A stretch of 44,450 nt of DNA from Fidelibacterota bacterium (GCA_011046365.1 DSAS01000045.1:1-44450); one strand, 5' to 3'; numbered from the stretch's first letter, positions 9,301-18,534 are shown. Numbers and translations are program-made. The notes: generated by a model from the sequence alone, not told the origin.

Positions 9301-9644
9301 ATGACAGTTTGAACCAGATTAAAATCCAGCTTCGTCACCCGCTCCGCCGAAACCAAAACATCCTTCATAACCATGGTCTCATAACCGATCATGGACGCCC
9401 GCACCCGGTAGGTTCCCACGGGTACATTGATAATAATGTATTGTCCGTTTTCGTCAGTGGCGGCGCCCAGTTCTGTACCCTCAATAATCACATTGACGCC
9501 GACCAGCGGTTTGCCCGCTCTGGCATCCCGGACAACGCCGCTGATCCGACTGCGGGTCTGGGCGAAGGTCATTGTAAAACCGATAAAAAGCATCACAATC
9601 AGAATATAGCGAATACCACCCGCCAAATATTGTTTACGCAACAT
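6390..9644 (-). CDS. TonB-dependent outer-membrane receptor (SusC-like role)
   Basis: A 1084-residue receptor predicted to import oligosaccharides, probably oligogalacturonides, across the outer membrane using TonB energy. After a signal peptide (cleaved near MTFAQTR) there is a carboxypeptidase-regulatory-like beta domain at about 30-115 (GKPLVGVNVIIEGTELGA, DENGQYIIINVPVGTY). The plug domain follows at about 130-240 (VTTEQMQDASGI, TIRGGSADQTGMMVNG), and then a long 22-strand barrel ending in the expected aromatic residue (GIRFDF). I set the start at ATG 9644 because AGGAG is five bases upstream and the signal peptide begins there; ATG codons 20 and 17 codons earlier lack these. The gene is downstream of the pectate lyase and upstream of the 725-residue protein. 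Confidence 0.92.
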   Translation of the reverse strand: MLRKQYLAGGIRYILIVMLFIGFTMTFAQTRSRISGVVRDARAGKPLVGVNVIIEGTELGAATDENGQYIIINVPVGTYRVRASMIGYETMVMKDVLVSAERVTKLDFNLVQTVIEGSVVEVTATRHVLHKEVSSTQMVVTTEQMQDASGIREINAFLSKMPGVSEENGYLTIRGGSADQTGMMVNGISYMNAAAGNAETSIPMSAIEQVSLLSGGYNAEYGNFRSGLINVTTKLGTKDGYHGTVSYSRDQPHIRRFGGSFYDKSSPTVAPYIDPEQCMDMWIKAANNFNLSNPKYPANATDYFYLANWMHMAIPDYEVLAAFPDSMKEVIGYYELTDEQKKAFRDHHMKEEYSDWNLDGGFGGPLPFVGKALGDATFYLSHNSKERHYIQPVSRKSDLLSTTLLTLKMQPLNNLTLTLNGLYKHQSGVSPIRPPWGDFPDASREGGFMPQDNLKFFTRTQNPDYFYDPPFFPKIEQKTLVGGITINHILNKSTFWELSINGSQIRDFSEVGNTRDSTVITHFGPFPVTEMPYGKLQYGNNRVIGIFNGDTLNYHYPSYDALPGVTNRRFRRKEGDLYTNVKLHQYRAKFDLNSQIGMVHYLKAGLEYNLFILDHNLWNKWNENYYNVYEYNYYRTPSQTGLYLQDQITLESIVANLGIRFDYYYGGGGEWPSGDPFNEEMFLPQKVAEDTVLFRYLEQGKSYIWDFWEAYDDSVDPGFLQPIKNHFTISPRIGVSFPITENSKFYFNYGHFRSNPPYYSMYLYRYRYDKNGLYDMSNPNLDPPRTISYELGVMYNFWKSFLLKISGYSKDVTGQHGEVTYRTNRLDYDMWVNNEYEDIQGMEINLSKSDNSWVTGWVNFNYMLKKEGLTGKEEITAITLDNYAEDLYQGQESRALPQPKLNANITFRSPEKWGPAIGRFYPLGNISLTLFGEWEAGDYFTANPTGIPNLNNNMRWPDYYMVDLKAAKRIRFGKVTSTIFVDVSNLFNFKVSLMHRGYCFAKDSGDDFEDWQDFLNYIKTLRLPEWASSEYDKVRNEEAGYYIPGNDKIGELRSAKKPYIDDPFYTCWLYGQPRDIWVGIRFDF

Positions 9645-9717
9645 CGCCTCTCCTGATAATCGTTGACTATTTTGATTATGTGTCATATAACCCATTGCGT
9701 TCATATCGTCCGCTGTA

Positions 9718-11412
9718 TTAACGCATTAGCAGCATCTTGATAACTTCCTGTACTCCGTTAAATCTGAACACAGCGAAATAGACACCGCTGGAAACCGCAC
9801 AGCCCCGGTCAGTATCTCCCTGCCAGCGAACCGAATGATAGCCACCCGGACAGAATCCGTTATAGAGATTTTTCACCCGCTGTCCGGCAAGATCGTAGAC
9901 CATAATTGACATGTTCCCGGATTCGGGCACGAAGAACTGCAGCGTCGTGGCTGGATTAAAAGGATTGGGATAATTCTGACCCACCTGAAATTGTGCCGCA
10001 ATTGCAGGCTCCGTCGCCACACCGCTGACATATTCGCCGACAAGATTGTTCAGGTAATTTTCCAGAGCGGTATACCCTTTTTCATCGAGCCGATTGCGAT
10101 CCTCCGGGTCATTGGGGTCTAGCAGCTGCGACACCTCCCACAGATCAGGCATCCCGTCATGATCGCTGTCCAGGGGCGCTTCGAGACTCTGAAGAGTCGG
10201 CCAACCGCCGACATCATTTTGGGAATCAATAATGCCCCTCACAATACTTGTATCGCTAAAACCCTGTTTGATCTCATAGTAATAGCCATCACAGGTGGCT
10301 GTACCGGTGCGAACATCCCGGATTACCCGGCGATCCACCGTGTCCCGCCCGGGATAGTTAGCACCCACATTGTCCAGCACCAGTTCATAAGCCTCTTCTG
10401 CCGGCTGCCATTCAAGGGTCACCGCCAGAAAGGCTGAATCCGACTTAATTTCCGGCGCATAGGCATAACTGCCGTCCACGCCGCTCCAGTTGTTCGCCGT
10501 TATATCGGGAAATCCGTCCATATAGTTATCGGCAATGTAATATCGCCCCTCACTTCCCGTAGGATCGAAAATCCGGTCACGGACATTGGACTTGGTTGCA
10601 GGCCCGGGTTTGTAGTAGTTGGCTACAATGTTGATGGTGCCTCCTTCACCGCCGTAAATATTATTAAAACCCCAGTTATAAATCACATTATTCCGGAAAT
10701 CTACATTGACGCAGGTTGGCGTTTCGCCACCGGCAAAGCGGGGTGTCCGGCTGGAGTGGTGCGCAAACAGGTTATGGTGAAAACTGACGTTTTTTCCACC
10801 CCAGATGCCGCCGTATCCATGAGCACCTTTTTCATGATGCGACATATAGAGGCTTTCGGAAATCAGACACCACTGAATCGTTAGACTGTCGGTTCCATAA
10901 AGAGACATGGTCTCATCCACACCCCAGCTGGCGGAACAATGATCCAAGATAATATTCCAGCGATAACGACTCCAGATAGCATCATAGTCGCCACCATCCG
11001 GGGTTTCATCGCCCAGCCGGAAGCGCAGATAGCGAATGATGACATTATGGGCGTCAATTTTAACCGGATAATCCCGCAGACAGATGCCGTCGCCGGGCGC
11101 CGTCTGACCGGCGATAGTAATATAGGCATTGCCGATTTTCAGCTCACTTGCCAATTTGATTGTCCCGGAGACCCGGAATACCACTGTACGGGGACCATAG
11201 GCTTCCACCGCTTCCCGCAAACTGCCCGGACCGCTGTCATTCAGATTGGTCACCTCATAAACAACGCCACCTCTGCCGCCCACGGTATGGCGACCAGCGC
11301 CTTCGGCACTGGGAAATGCCAACGGCTCTGCGCTGATAGTCATAACCATCCTTATCGCCACTCCACAAAAAAGCACCGGTTTAAAAATTTTTCTTAATCT
11401 CAAATCTGTCAC
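9718..11412 (-). CDS. secreted PL1-type pectate lyase with T9SS C-terminal domain
   Basis: A 564-residue polysaccharide lyase that should cleave polygalacturonate by beta-elimination outside the cell. After the signal peptide comes a parallel beta-helix with the family opening GGRGGVVYEVTNLND and PGSLREAVEA, then TIAGQTAPGDGI, ILDHCSASWGVDET, GAHGYGGIWGG and the SSRTPRFAGG stretch that contains the arginine region of PL1. A short Ca2+-binding-type acidic segment (DSDHDGMPDLWE) lies near residue 405. The end (from about 478) is a T9SS sorting domain: NYPNPFNPATTL, YDLAGQRV, SSGVYFAVF, KMLLMR. The start is GTG at 11412 with only a weak AAAGAAA upstream, so it is less certain than the others. 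The product feeds the GH105 enzyme. Confidence 0.9.
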   Translation of the reverse strand: MTDLRLRKIFKPVLFCGVAIRMVMTISAEPLAFPSAEGAGRHTVGGRGGVVYEVTNLNDSGPGSLREAVEAYGPRTVVFRVSGTIKLASELKIGNAYITIAGQTAPGDGICLRDYPVKIDAHNVIIRYLRFRLGDETPDGGDYDAIWSRYRWNIILDHCSASWGVDETMSLYGTDSLTIQWCLISESLYMSHHEKGAHGYGGIWGGKNVSFHHNLFAHHSSRTPRFAGGETPTCVNVDFRNNVIYNWGFNNIYGGEGGTINIVANYYKPGPATKSNVRDRIFDPTGSEGRYYIADNYMDGFPDITANNWSGVDGSYAYAPEIKSDSAFLAVTLEWQPAEEAYELVLDNVGANYPGRDTVDRRVIRDVRTGTATCDGYYYEIKQGFSDTSIVRGIIDSQNDVGGWPTLQSLEAPLDSDHDGMPDLWEVSQLLDPNDPEDRNRLDEKGYTALENYLNNLVGEYVSGVATEPAIAAQFQVGQNYPNPFNPATTLQFFVPESGNMSIMVYDLAGQRVKNLYNGFCPGGYHSVRWQGDTDRGCAVSSGVYFAVFRFNGVQEVIKMLLMR

Positions 11413-11471
11413 TTTCTTTGATCAGCAGCCATTCAACCGGCTAATCTCTTTTCGGATTGAAGATTCGGCTT

Positions 11472-11500
11472 GCGCACCCCGGCAATAAAACCGGGAACGC
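11472..11500 (-). other. intercistronic hairpin, possible mRNA processing or stabilising element
   Basis: In the 128-bp gap between the beta-helix protein and the pectate lyase, a 5-bp GC-only stem (CCCGG at 11478-11482 and CCGGG at 11491-11495, 8-nt loop) is extended by GCG/CGC arms at 11472-11474 and 11498-11500 across a small internal loop. No T-run follows on the minus strand, so it is unlikely to be a full terminator. It may tune the ratio of the two secreted proteins. Confidence 0.35.
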
Positions 11501-11540
11501 ATAAACCGTTTGAGAAAGAACCACAGGAGACAAGCCGATT

Positions 11541-12911
11541 TTACTCAAGGTACATCATCTTTCTGGTTAGGGTCTGACCGGCGGTACCGAGCTGATAAAA
11601 ATAGACTCCCGAGCTCAAACCGCTGGCATCAAAACTGTATTTGTAATGCCCGGGGTGCAGATTTTCAGAGACGATCACCGCCCGCTCGCGTCCCATCAGA
11701 TCGTATACCGCCAGGGTCGTCCAGCCTGCTTTTTCCAGGTCAAAGGAAATCTGCGTCACCGGATTAAAAGGATTCGGATAGTTCTGATGCAATGCAAAAG
11801 ACCTAACCACCGGAACATCATCTTTGATCCCATAAACCCCGATATACCAGCGGGGATCGCCGATGGGACCGCCGTCGGTACCCAGCGAAAAGAGCGGTGA
11901 ATGTTCGGGCAATGTAAAATCCCCGTTATCAGGATCAGCAAAGCCCGGGTCCATCCGCAATGTATCCATCACGGTGTGGCTTCTGAAATTCACCTGCCCG
12001 ATATCCCAGAAACAGATACTGGCGATGGTTGACAGATAGTCATTCTCTTCGCCGGGACCGGGATTGTCTTTGATATTAATAAAGGTACGGTCTTTATTCA
12101 CCTGATCTACGAAAATCGAATTCGTCACCATCCAGGGATTCAGTAATGGTCCCTTTTCGCCCTGAATCATTTCTCTGGCATCGTCACCAACACCGGTTTT
12201 ATACCAGGTTGTATGATCAATCACGACGACGGGCGTATTATCCGGTAATCCGGTTTCCACCGGACCGGCGATCCGTAAGCCATAGCTGTTGATATTATGG
12301 ATTGTGGAATTTGTCAGCGAAATATAATTCGCCCCGGCGTATTTGTAGTAAATCGAGGTGCAGGTATTCGTAATAATGACATTATCAACGATCGTGGAAT
12401 CCACTACCACATTATACTTCATATCACCGTTACCGGCGGCGATTACATCATCCACCAGATTGTGGATGTAGCAGTTTTCAACCGTTATCTTTTTTACCAG
12501 AATCGGCGTAGGTACATCTCCCATTGTAAATGTAACCAGATAATTAGCACTAGGTAATTCGTTTAATGCCCCGTCGAATTCGATGCCCCGCAAGGTCAGT
12601 GACGCCTGATCGCCGACATTAAAAAAGGTGATAGTTTCGTCACCCTCACGCTCGGTCTCCATTTTTACAATTGCCTTTTCTGAACCGTCGCCATCAACTT
12701 CGATTGTAACATCCATCTCAACAATATCACCAAATTCCGTATACCCACTTTCGGTATAGGTCTGTCCGGCTGCCAGTTGAAATACATCGCCATCCTCGGC
12801 GCCAGCCAGCGCCTGATGCAACGTACCATCGCCGGGTGGCACAAAAATCTGCGAATACAGCAGATTACCTGTCATAAAAAGGACACTCATGCATAGTAAC
12901 ATCTTCTTCAT
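11541..12911 (-). CDS. secreted parallel beta-helix protein (DUF4957/DUF5123-like) with T9SS tail
   Basis: A 456-residue exported protein. Residues 1-20 are a signal peptide (MKKMLLCMSVLFMTGNLLYSQ). The middle has the repetitive strand pattern of right-handed beta-helix proteins (FFNVGDQASLTLRGIEFDG, ITVENCYIHNLVDD, YISLTNSTIHNINSYG, VIDHTTWYKTG, MVTNSIFVD). This resembles the DUF4957/DUF5123 proteins that accompany pectate lyases in Bacteroidetes pectin loci. The C-terminus from about residue 370 is a T9SS sorting domain (HQNYPNPFNPVTQ, YDLMGRER, SSGVYFYQLG, RKMMYLE). AGGAGAG lies five bases before the ATG. It is the first gene after the sensor and so probably heads the structural part of the locus. 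Whether it is a lyase or a binding protein is not determined by sequence. Confidence 0.8.
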   Translation of the reverse strand: MKKMLLCMSVLFMTGNLLYSQIFVPPGDGTLHQALAGAEDGDVFQLAAGQTYTESGYTEFGDIVEMDVTIEVDGDGSEKAIVKMETEREGDETITFFNVGDQASLTLRGIEFDGALNELPSANYLVTFTMGDVPTPILVKKITVENCYIHNLVDDVIAAGNGDMKYNVVVDSTIVDNVIITNTCTSIYYKYAGANYISLTNSTIHNINSYGLRIAGPVETGLPDNTPVVVIDHTTWYKTGVGDDAREMIQGEKGPLLNPWMVTNSIFVDQVNKDRTFINIKDNPGPGEENDYLSTIASICFWDIGQVNFRSHTVMDTLRMDPGFADPDNGDFTLPEHSPLFSLGTDGGPIGDPRWYIGVYGIKDDVPVVRSFALHQNYPNPFNPVTQISFDLEKAGWTTLAVYDLMGRERAVIVSENLHPGHYKYSFDASGLSSGVYFYQLGTAGQTLTRKMMYLE

Positions 12912-13035
12912 ACCAACTCTCCTCTGAATCTTAGCTTTTTCATTATCGCCTTCTGTCTGAATATACGGCTGACATCCCTTCTTATCAATCCGATTGCGTT
13001 CAGAAATGGTTCAATTATGTTCTATGTAATAACTT

Positions 13036-16000
13036 TTAAGCGTCGTGCCGCGAATTTGAATTATCCCGAAACTCTGAAGGTGTCTGACCAAAATGCCGGT
13101 GGAAACAGGTACTGAAATATTTGGGATACTTAAACCCCACCGCATAGGCAATTTCACTGATGGTTAGATCGCTTTTCTTCAGGTACTGGGTAGCTTTCTG
13201 CAGCCGGATGGTCTTGATAAATTCACCGGGCGAATAACCGGTCAGCGCTTTCAGCTTGACGAACAGGTTTGTGCGACTCAAACCGATCTCACTGGTGAGT
13301 TGATTGACACCCAGTTCGGGATTATCCAGCCGGCTTTCCACGAATTTACGGATATTCATCAGCCACTGTTCATCCGCCGAGGTCACCGCCACTTCATCCG
13401 GTTCGAGAATCAGCTCCTTGCGGTATCGTTCGCGCAGTTTTTCCCGGGATTTTAAAATGTTTTTAATACGGGCATCCAGGAAGCGGAAATGGAAAGGTTT
13501 TTCAATATAATCGTCGGCGCCGGTTTCAATCCCCTGAATTTTGGATTCGATGGTCGCTTTTGCAGTCAGCAGGATAATCGGAATATGGCTGGTAGCAATC
13601 TCATCTTTGAGCCGCCGGCACATCTCGATCCCGTCCAGATTCGGCATGATCACATCGCTGATAATGATATTTGGTGCCAGCGCCTTCGCCTTTTCAAAAC
13701 CCTCTTCTCCGTCTTTGGCTTCCGCAATCTGATATTTTTGCGACAGGGATTTGCGCAAATATGCCCGCAATTCATTGTCATCTTCAACCAGTAGTACCAG
13801 CGGACGTTCGGCGGAGACTTTCGGATGAAGCGTTTTCGCCGTCTGATCCTCCGATACAGTCAAATCCTCCACACCGGCTGCCACAATCCGGTGAAAATGG
13901 GCTGTCTCGGAGATATCGGTAATAATTTCATCGTCACCTAACTGTTCCCGGTTGATGGGCAATTTAATCCGAAAGGTGCTGCCGCAGCCCTCCTGGCTCT
14001 CGACGATTATTTGACCATGGTGCAACTCGACCAGCCGTTTGGTCAGCGCCAGTCCCAGTCCCGAACTCAACCGGCTGGAATGCTGACCGTTCCCGGCGTA
14101 ATAAAACCGCTCGAAAATATGATCCAGATTTTCTGCCCTGATACCAACACCGCTGTCGGCGACGCTGATTACCACCAGCTGCTCCGGCGATTCATCATCC
14201 GGAGCAATTTTGACATAAATTTTACCGTTATCCGGTGTATACTTAAAGGCATTATCAATGATATTCACCAGGATCTCTTCCAGCTTTTCCCAGTCGAACC
14301 AGCCGTTGATCGGAGATGTCTGGGCTTCAAACCGGTATTCGATGTTATGCTTTTTGGCACTTTCGGAAAAGAGCTCATACACCTCTCTGGCAAACTGCAC
14401 CAAATCACCCTCAGAAGCCTTCAGGGTCATCCGCTTCTGCTCAGCCCGCCGAAATGTGAGCAGCTGAAAGACCAGCCGTGTCAGGTATTTCACATTGCGG
14501 TACATTAACTGCAACTCATTTTTAAAGGGCAAATTTTTTCTGCCGGAGTGTAAAATTTCCTCCAGCGGCGCCTGAATCAGGGTCAGCGGTGTTTTCAGTT
14601 CATGCGCCACATCGGTGAAAAACTGTAGTTTAAATTTATTGATTTCCTGAACCTGCTCCTTCTCCATGCGCTCGATTTTCAGATCATGGCGAGCACGAAC
14701 CAGATTCAGCGTGTACTTATTGATCCCGTAGACAATCCCGATTAACCCGAGTATATAAAGCAGAATCGCCCAGCCGGTTTTCCAGAAAGGCGTTTTAATG
14801 TAAAAGCCGAATGATGTCCCCATCTCATTCCAAACGCCGTCGTTGTTGCTGCCTTTCACCCGAAAAATGTAATTTCCGGGATTTAAATTCGTATAATTGG
14901 CGTAGCGCCGGGTTCCCGCTCTGACCCACTCGTCATCAAATCCTTCCAGACGGTAGGCGTACTGATTTTTCTCCGGTCGGGTGAAGTCGAGCGCCGCAAA
15001 TTCAAAGGATATCCGGTTTTCATTATGGGCAAATGCCACCGGCGGGCGTGCAGACAGGTTCGCCGCCATACTAATAGGATAGGGCTTTTCGAGCACCAGA
15101 ATGCGGGTGATAACGATAGGCGGCACGTGAGGATTGGACATCTCTGCCAGCCGCTCGGGGTAAAAGGCATTGAAACCGTTGTTGCCCCCGAAAAACAGCT
15201 CACCGGAGCGACTCTTGTAGCAGGAGTTGATCCAGAATTGGTTGCCCTGTAATCCGTCGTCAATATCGTAATTAGTGGAAGTCTCCTGCCCGGGATCAAA
15301 TTTCGATATTCCGTTGGTAGTACTGAGCCACAGACAGCCGTTACGATCTTCAAGAATCCCAACGATCACATTACTCGGCAAACCTTCCGCCTTGGTATAC
15401 TGCCGAAAGCCATCAGAACCCCGGAGCATGCAGTTCAAACCTTTGCGCGTGGCAACCCATATATGACCTTTTTGATCCCTGTAAATATATTGCACAAAGT
15501 TGTTACTCAGACGATCCGAGCGACCCGGGTCCGCACGAAAATGGGTATAACTATTATCTTGCGGCATGTAAGCCACCAGACCGGAGCGCAGATACCCGAT
15601 CCACAAAATCCCGTCATCTACCAACAGCGTCAGGACAACTTCGTTATTCAGGACTCCATTCTCGTCAAAATCAAGATGCTCAAAATTACCACTGGTTTTA
15701 TCAAAATAGACTATCCCGTTATTGGTGCCCAGAATGAGTCTGCCCTGGTCATCTTCGTGGATAATATTGATAAAATTATTGGAGGTTATCGGTGTATTGG
15801 TATTGTAATAACGGGTGAAGTTATTTCGCCGTGGATCGAAGCGGTTCAGGCCCTCCTTTGTTCCGATCCAGAAATGCCCATCGCCATCTTCAAATATACA
15901 GGTGACCTGATCACTGCTGATACTCCGCTGATTATCCTTATCCGTCAGATAATGAACACAACTGTTGGATTTGCGGTCAATGCGGTTCAAGCCACCACCT

Positions 16001-17166
16001 TCGGTTCCGAGCCAGAGAATACCTTCGCTGTCCTCATAAATTGACAAAATCGTGTTATTACTGAGCCTGTAGGGATTTCCGATCCGATTATCGTAGAGCT
16101 GAAATTTTTGCCGGTTCTTCACGTATCGGTCAATCCCACTGCCGTCCATTCCAAGCCACATTACTCCGGTACGGTCCTGGTAAATGGTCCGGACGCTGTT
16201 GCTGCTCAAACTCGACGGATCATCAGGATTGCTGATAAAATGACGAAATTGACCGCTTTTTCGGTCAAAGAGATTCAGACCGCCCTGAATCGTCGCAATC
16301 CACAGGTTTTTATCCCGGTCTTCAAAAATATCCTTCACCTCATTGCTGCTTAAACTGTGCAGGTCAGCCGGATCATTTTGATAATGACTAAAGGAATGGG
16401 CTTTCCGGTCAAAGACCTTGATACCGGTATAACGACTGCCGATCCAGACATCTCCGTAGCTGTCTTCAAAAATGGCGCTAATCCGCTCCGCCTCACTGGA
16501 AAACGTCCAATGTTTGACACTTCCCTGCTGACGCTTATAAAGATAAACGCCGTCCTGCGTTCCTATCCAGATATCTCGCTGGCTATCCTCAATTATATCG
16601 GTAATATTTTCGGTAAAAGCCGGGCTGTTTAAATTAAATGGCTCATGGTGAAACGGGATAAACACATTTTTTTCATAGTCAAAGCGAACCAGCCCGGTGC
16701 GCGAACCAATCCAGAGATCACCGTAGCTATCCTCCAAAATGACGCGGACGAAGTTATCGTTCAGGCTCTCCGGATTGTTTGGCTGATTGAACCAGCGGGT
16801 AAACTCTTCCGTCTCATAGTCAAACCGGTTCAGCCCGCCACCTTCAGTCCCGATCCAGAGATTGCCATCCCGATCCTCCGCAATGCAGCGGATCCAGTTG
16901 GATGAAATTGATGTTGAATCAAAAATATCATTACCAAAGACTGTGAAGTTATAACCATCAAACCGGTTCAGCCCGTCCTGCGTCCCAAACCATAAAAAGC
17001 CGTAACTGTCCTGGGTGATACAATCAATTCTTCCGTCGGAAAGTCCGTTCTTGATCGTCAGATGCTCAAAACTGATTTTCGGTTCGCTGCCCAGCAGCGC
17101 ACCCGTCAAAAATAAAACCACCAGCGCGAATATCCTGCTCTGTTTTTGATGGTTTCCAGCCCGCAT
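13036..17166 (-). CDS. hybrid two-component sensor/regulator (HTCS), pectin-locus regulator
   Basis: A single 1376-residue signalling protein. A signal peptide (1-27) is followed by a periplasmic sensor of 14 two-component propeller repeats of the type DxxGxLWIGTxxGLNRFD, enough for two seven-bladed propellers. A Y_Y_Y domain lies at about 715-778 and one membrane helix at about 790-812. The HisKA domain has phospho-accepting H855 in HELKTPL. The HATPase domain has the N box near 968 and DSGVGI near 1003, the receiver has D1171 in SDVIMPNLDG, and an AraC-type DNA-binding domain ends the chain. In Bacteroidetes such proteins bind oligosaccharides in the periplasm and switch on the adjacent utilisation genes. 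Here it lies 23 bp after uxaE and before the secreted-enzyme run. The ligand is inferred, not seen: probably an oligogalacturonide or rhamnogalacturonan fragment. Confidence 0.95.
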   Translation of the reverse strand: MRAGNHQKQSRIFALVVLFLTGALLGSEPKISFEHLTIKNGLSDGRIDCITQDSYGFLWFGTQDGLNRFDGYNFTVFGNDIFDSTSISSNWIRCIAEDRDGNLWIGTEGGGLNRFDYETEEFTRWFNQPNNPESLNDNFVRVILEDSYGDLWIGSRTGLVRFDYEKNVFIPFHHEPFNLNSPAFTENITDIIEDSQRDIWIGTQDGVYLYKRQQGSVKHWTFSSEAERISAIFEDSYGDVWIGSRYTGIKVFDRKAHSFSHYQNDPADLHSLSSNEVKDIFEDRDKNLWIATIQGGLNLFDRKSGQFRHFISNPDDPSSLSSNSVRTIYQDRTGVMWLGMDGSGIDRYVKNRQKFQLYDNRIGNPYRLSNNTILSIYEDSEGILWLGTEGGGLNRIDRKSNSCVHYLTDKDNQRSISSDQVTCIFEDGDGHFWIGTKEGLNRFDPRRNNFTRYYNTNTPITSNNFINIIHEDDQGRLILGTNNGIVYFDKTSGNFEHLDFDENGVLNNEVVLTLLVDDGILWIGYLRSGLVAYMPQDNSYTHFRADPGRSDRLSNNFVQYIYRDQKGHIWVATRKGLNCMLRGSDGFRQYTKAEGLPSNVIVGILEDRNGCLWLSTTNGISKFDPGQETSTNYDIDDGLQGNQFWINSCYKSRSGELFFGGNNGFNAFYPERLAEMSNPHVPPIVITRILVLEKPYPISMAANLSARPPVAFAHNENRISFEFAALDFTRPEKNQYAYRLEGFDDEWVRAGTRRYANYTNLNPGNYIFRVKGSNNDGVWNEMGTSFGFYIKTPFWKTGWAILLYILGLIGIVYGINKYTLNLVRARHDLKIERMEKEQVQEINKFKLQFFTDVAHELKTPLTLIQAPLEEILHSGRKNLPFKNELQLMYRNVKYLTRLVFQLLTFRRAEQKRMTLKASEGDLVQFAREVYELFSESAKKHNIEYRFEAQTSPINGWFDWEKLEEILVNIIDNAFKYTPDNGKIYVKIAPDDESPEQLVVISVADSGVGIRAENLDHIFERFYYAGNGQHSSRLSSGLGLALTKRLVELHHGQIIVESQEGCGSTFRIKLPINREQLGDDEIITDISETAHFHRIVAAGVEDLTVSEDQTAKTLHPKVSAERPLVLLVEDDNELRAYLRKSLSQKYQIAEAKDGEEGFEKAKALAPNIIISDVIMPNLDGIEMCRRLKDEIATSHIPIILLTAKATIESKIQGIETGADDYIEKPFHFRFLDARIKNILKSREKLRERYRKELILEPDEVAVTSADEQWLMNIRKFVESRLDNPELGVNQLTSEIGLSRTNLFVKLKALTGYSPGEFIKTIRLQKATQYLKKSDLTISEIAYAVGFKYPKYFSTCFHRHFGQTPSEFRDNSNSRHDA

Positions 17167-17189
17167 ATATAATCAGATCGCTATGAATT

Positions 17190-18434
17190 TCAGCCCAAAA
17201 ACAACAGGGCAATATGCCTTTCAAAGAGATTTTCGGTTACATTGGGAGCAATATAATCCGCATATTGCCGCAATGCCTGGGTGAATTCCGCACCCCGCTC
17301 GGCAGCGACCTTATACGCCACATGCAGCAGCTGCCGAAAGTCGGGATTGTAGCGCTTTTCGCTCTGAATATGCCGCAACGCATTGACATATTCGGCACTG
17401 CTCCAGGTCATGACGCTGTCCGGCTTGGGTAATCGTTCCGGATGAATATCCAACACCGTGGTGTAGGGTTTCACCAGTTCCGCCTGGCGATTATAGGCGT
17501 CGGAATAGATTGATTTCGCCAGCGCCAGTCCATCGCCGCCGGCAGCCGCCATTCCTATCAGCTCCTCAAGCCAGGTCGTGCCTGCTGTCTTCAGATGGAC
17601 TCCGGCATCCTGTTTTTGTAAAATTTTACGCATTATTGGATAAAGAGTGAATTTATCGCTACCGGAATGCACACTTAGTTTCAACTGCTTCGGCAATCCA
17701 AATTCCTGCACGGCAAATTTGATCACCATAATATCCGCTTCGAATTCCTGAGCAAACCGGGCAGTATCGCCGACATAATCAACACCCTTGTTGAACCGAC
17801 CAGTGAATTTTGGAGCAATTGTATCCAGCGGCAATCCCCGCCAGGCGGCTCCCGCCAGAATGAAAAAGAGTTCCACCGGACGTTGCGGCTGCTCGGTCTC
17901 ATCAATGGACAACTCCAGGACAAAAGGCTTTTGCACTGCCGTCGCAATGCGCTTATAAATTTGCTCCGCCTCGAAGATGCCCGCCAGATACTGGTGCGCA
18001 ATCAACCGGACTATCTCTGGAGTGACGGCGATCTCTTCCGCAATGCCGGGAATTCGAAAAGGACGGCTGAACCGCTCACAGAATTGCAGATATTCCTGCA
18101 GAGCTGTTTCGCTTACCGGTCTGCCGATTTCTTCGGCTACATCCATGGTGAAAAAATCGCTGGATTGAATAAAATCGTCCACCGTTTTTAGACCGATATG
18201 ATCGGCATCAACGAAATACGCCGCCTGCCATCCCACAGCGCATACTGCTTCGTCCGCCGCCCGGCGGGTATCCACTGGCTTACTACCAATGGTTGTATGT
18301 TCCCGAAAAGATTTATTCCAGACGGGCGTGATTGCAACATTCTGCTCGGCAGCTCTGATTAACGCTGCCAATTGAGCCACTCCCTCATGACCAAAGCGAT
18401 CACCAACACCGATTGAATACTTCGCCAATTTCAT
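17190..18434 (-). CDS. uxaE: tagaturonate epimerase (UxaE family)
   Basis: A 414-residue cytoplasmic protein I recognise as the UxaE family (PF16257, the TM0440 type of Thermotoga maritima), which epimerises D-tagaturonate to D-fructuronate. This joins the galacturonate branch to the glucuronate branch and bypasses the tagaturonate reductase/altronate dehydratase steps. The family-like N-terminus KYSIGVGDRFGHEGVAQL and the segments WNKSFREHTTIGSKP and YFVDADHIGL are visible. ATG 18434 was chosen over an upstream in-frame ATG because GAGGAGG stands just before it. The gene lies between KDG kinase and the sensor gene, which fits a galacturonate pathway. The uronate isomerase and mannonate branch enzymes it needs are not in the window. 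The assignment is by recalled family resemblance, not by alignment. Confidence 0.8.
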   Translation of the reverse strand: MKLAKYSIGVGDRFGHEGVAQLAALIRAAEQNVAITPVWNKSFREHTTIGSKPVDTRRAADEAVCAVGWQAAYFVDADHIGLKTVDDFIQSSDFFTMDVAEEIGRPVSETALQEYLQFCERFSRPFRIPGIAEEIAVTPEIVRLIAHQYLAGIFEAEQIYKRIATAVQKPFVLELSIDETEQPQRPVELFFILAGAAWRGLPLDTIAPKFTGRFNKGVDYVGDTARFAQEFEADIMVIKFAVQEFGLPKQLKLSVHSGSDKFTLYPIMRKILQKQDAGVHLKTAGTTWLEELIGMAAAGGDGLALAKSIYSDAYNRQAELVKPYTTVLDIHPERLPKPDSVMTWSSAEYVNALRHIQSEKRYNPDFRQLLHVAYKVAAERGAEFTQALRQYADYIAPNVTENLFERHIALLFLG

Positions 18435-18534
18435 TTTTCCTCCTCTATCTCTTTTCTGAATCACCTACCCGGTAACAATTTAACAACGATCCTATTAACG
18501 AGCAACCAAACGGGAAACTGGTAGCTTCCGCTTC

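Noticed and set aside
8814-9656. Open frame of 280 codons on the plus strand inside the TonB receptor gene
   Set aside because: Antisense to the well-supported plug and carboxypeptidase-like domains of the receptor; no independent support.
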